From Argentina anserina (taxonomy: Eukaryota > Streptophyta > Magnoliopsida > Rosales > Rosaceae), in contig NC_065878.1 in the NCBI RefSeq assembly GCF_933775445.1, forward strand, positions 17,743,395-17,807,394: a stretch of 64,000 nt of DNA, written 5' to 3'. Of the stretch, positions 62,588-64,000 are shown one piece after another; within the stretch, counting starts at the first letter, position 1, and each line of letters starts with the position of its first letter. The notes beneath the pieces are model-generated. The model was given only the letters and a program-made list of their open reading frames with translations. It ran no database searches and was not told where the DNA came from. Position numbers and translations under genes: made by a program.

Positions 62588-64000
62588 CTAGGCATTGGCT
62601 TGTTCTCCAAAAATGATCTGAAAAGGATGAAAGCTTCACGAGGTCGATGGAGTGGGACCTCATGTCCAGCTCCGGTGATGGTGACTAATGTCAGCCCCTT
62701 GTATATTTGGCTCCAGCCACCAACCTATAATACATGAGTGGAAAATTTTACAGTTCTTTATAAATTGATTTGGTTATTTCAACTTCTGATATAAAAAAAA
62801 ACATAATGCAATTCAAGTTTCTTGTCATAAAGAGCATCCTCATATATACAACACTCACCTTGCCGGTATCATACCACGGAGACCAGTTGGTGATGGTTGG
62901 TAACTTCAGGGCGTCAATGGAGTAACGCGTGGCCGTCACAGGAACCACTGCATCAGTATCTCCACTGGACAAAGTGTTCATCATTCCATGTCAGATACAG
63001 AATGCACATCGTAAAACTAACAACTAAGTAGGAAAATTGTTAAGGGTATTGAGCATAATCCATAAGACCGTGCAAATTTAACTACTAGCAAGCCTTCATA
63101 AACAAATCCAAAAGAAATAGTATATCCAGCCTCTATTGAAGTTTAAACCCCACAACTGTAACAACGTGAACCTCCGGTCTTCAGTTCTTGAGTTTAATTA
63201 TATAATCTAAACTAAATCATGCTTCTGAATCAACTCCATTTCCATCAGCACACTAAAATTTTCATTATCACTTCATCACATAATGAATCGGAAGCCTAAA
63301 GACTGTTCCACATTCCCAAACCGAAAAAAGAGTGTTCTATAATCATCCTCCTGGTCCTTATTTGTCCAAGTACAGTTCCCAAAGGAGGTCTGTAACACCT
63401 CTAAGGCTCTAATTTCAGACCAAATCATCAACACTGTCAGGAGCACACAACACCTTGGAGACTTAACAGTATCCACAAGCTACAGATGCTTCAACATGAA
63501 GTACAACATAATGAAACCCTGTCTAGCTGTTCGTGAGTGAATTTTTTAGTGAAAATACAAAAAGGTTTGCTACTGATAGTGCATTTTATCCTTAGCAATT
63601 TTGTGTATCGTACATGCCCGTTACCAGCTTATTGAAGGGGATAACAAAAACTTAAGCTAAACTGGTTCTAGATACCTTCACCATTACCACTTCTGTCGCT
63701 GCTACTGCTAGTGCTAAGCTAGTATTGTTCTACAGTATTATAAATCAAATTTTCCGGCAAACAACACTAAAGTGATTGGAATGCTAGAAATTCAAGGAAT
63801 TTAGAAGAAATTTGGCAATGTGATAAGCTACCTGTATACCCATATCTTGACACCAGCAGCAATGAGCTCCTGATAAATTGGAAGCATAGACTGTGGAGAA
63901 TCCGACCAGTAGTTTCCAACAACATCACTGCACAATATGCACCACATCTAAAGATCGCTATACAAGTACATGCACAAGAATATCAAGAAGAAATAGTCTA
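62588..64000 (-). CDS. Serine carboxypeptidase-like protein, 3' part
   Basis: The last three exons on the minus strand are 63927-63832, 62964-62859 and 62724-62588; the gene continues beyond the window edge, so the start and the catalytic Ser are not seen. SCPL enzymes are secreted or vacuolar peptidases or acyltransferases of the alpha/beta-hydrolase fold. The catalytic Asp lies in [16 protein letters not shown] and the catalytic His in [18 protein letters not shown]. The upstream exon shows [14 protein letters not shown] and KIWVYSG. The C-terminus is [12 protein letters not shown]. The pattern is closest to the group II carboxypeptidases. All visible junctions keep frame and the gene looks intact here. 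Confidence 0.85.

Overview
The window is plant nuclear DNA: spliced genes with GT-AG introns, a photosystem I antenna gene, MLO genes, and many Copia, LINE, hAT, Mutator-like and Stowaway-like elements. A eudicot, perhaps Rosaceae, is my inference from protein similarity and repeat style; nothing here proves the species.

Layout. 0-14.4 kb is repeat-rich: a 2.9 kb solo LTR with a 5-bp target duplication, a 5'-truncated LINE interrupted by a small hAT, a decayed F-box/FBD gene, and a composite of Copia pieces flanked by two identical 50-bp direct repeats. 14.6-33.2 kb is the gene-dense core: Lhca1 (minus), a full-length but broken ABC1-type kinase (plus, head-to-head with Lhca1), a TMEM115/rhomboid-like 19 gene (plus), a partial duplicate of an E2 gene, and the intact UBE2C/UBC19-20-type E2 gene (minus). 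33.9-52.4 kb is a tandem segmental duplication, each unit carrying one intact 15-exon, 551-residue MLO gene (minus). The units differ by transposon insertions made after the duplication and by the calmodulin-binding segment, where one copy has lost the usual tryptophan. 53.4-54.6 kb is a tetraspanin gene (minus) with an in-frame stop at a conserved position. 54.9-62 kb is again mobile DNA: a 1.9 kb hAT element containing a nested poly(A) retroposon and tandem LTR-like repeats, then a 4.1 kb Copia element. 62.6-64 kb holds the 3' end of a serine carboxypeptidase-like gene (minus) that runs off the window.

The most unusual object is the Copia element at 57.9-62.0 kb. Where gag should be, it carries a complete RRM closely resembling plant RSZ-type SR splicing factors, in the same reading frame as the downstream protease region. 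This looks like capture of a host gene fragment. Other points for a second look are the twin 409-bp near-perfect hairpins with perfect 9-bp target duplications, the MLO pair with a diverged calmodulin-binding site, and the ABC1K and tetraspanin genes with disabling changes.

All gene models were built by hand from reading frames and splice sites; no database or transcript evidence was available.
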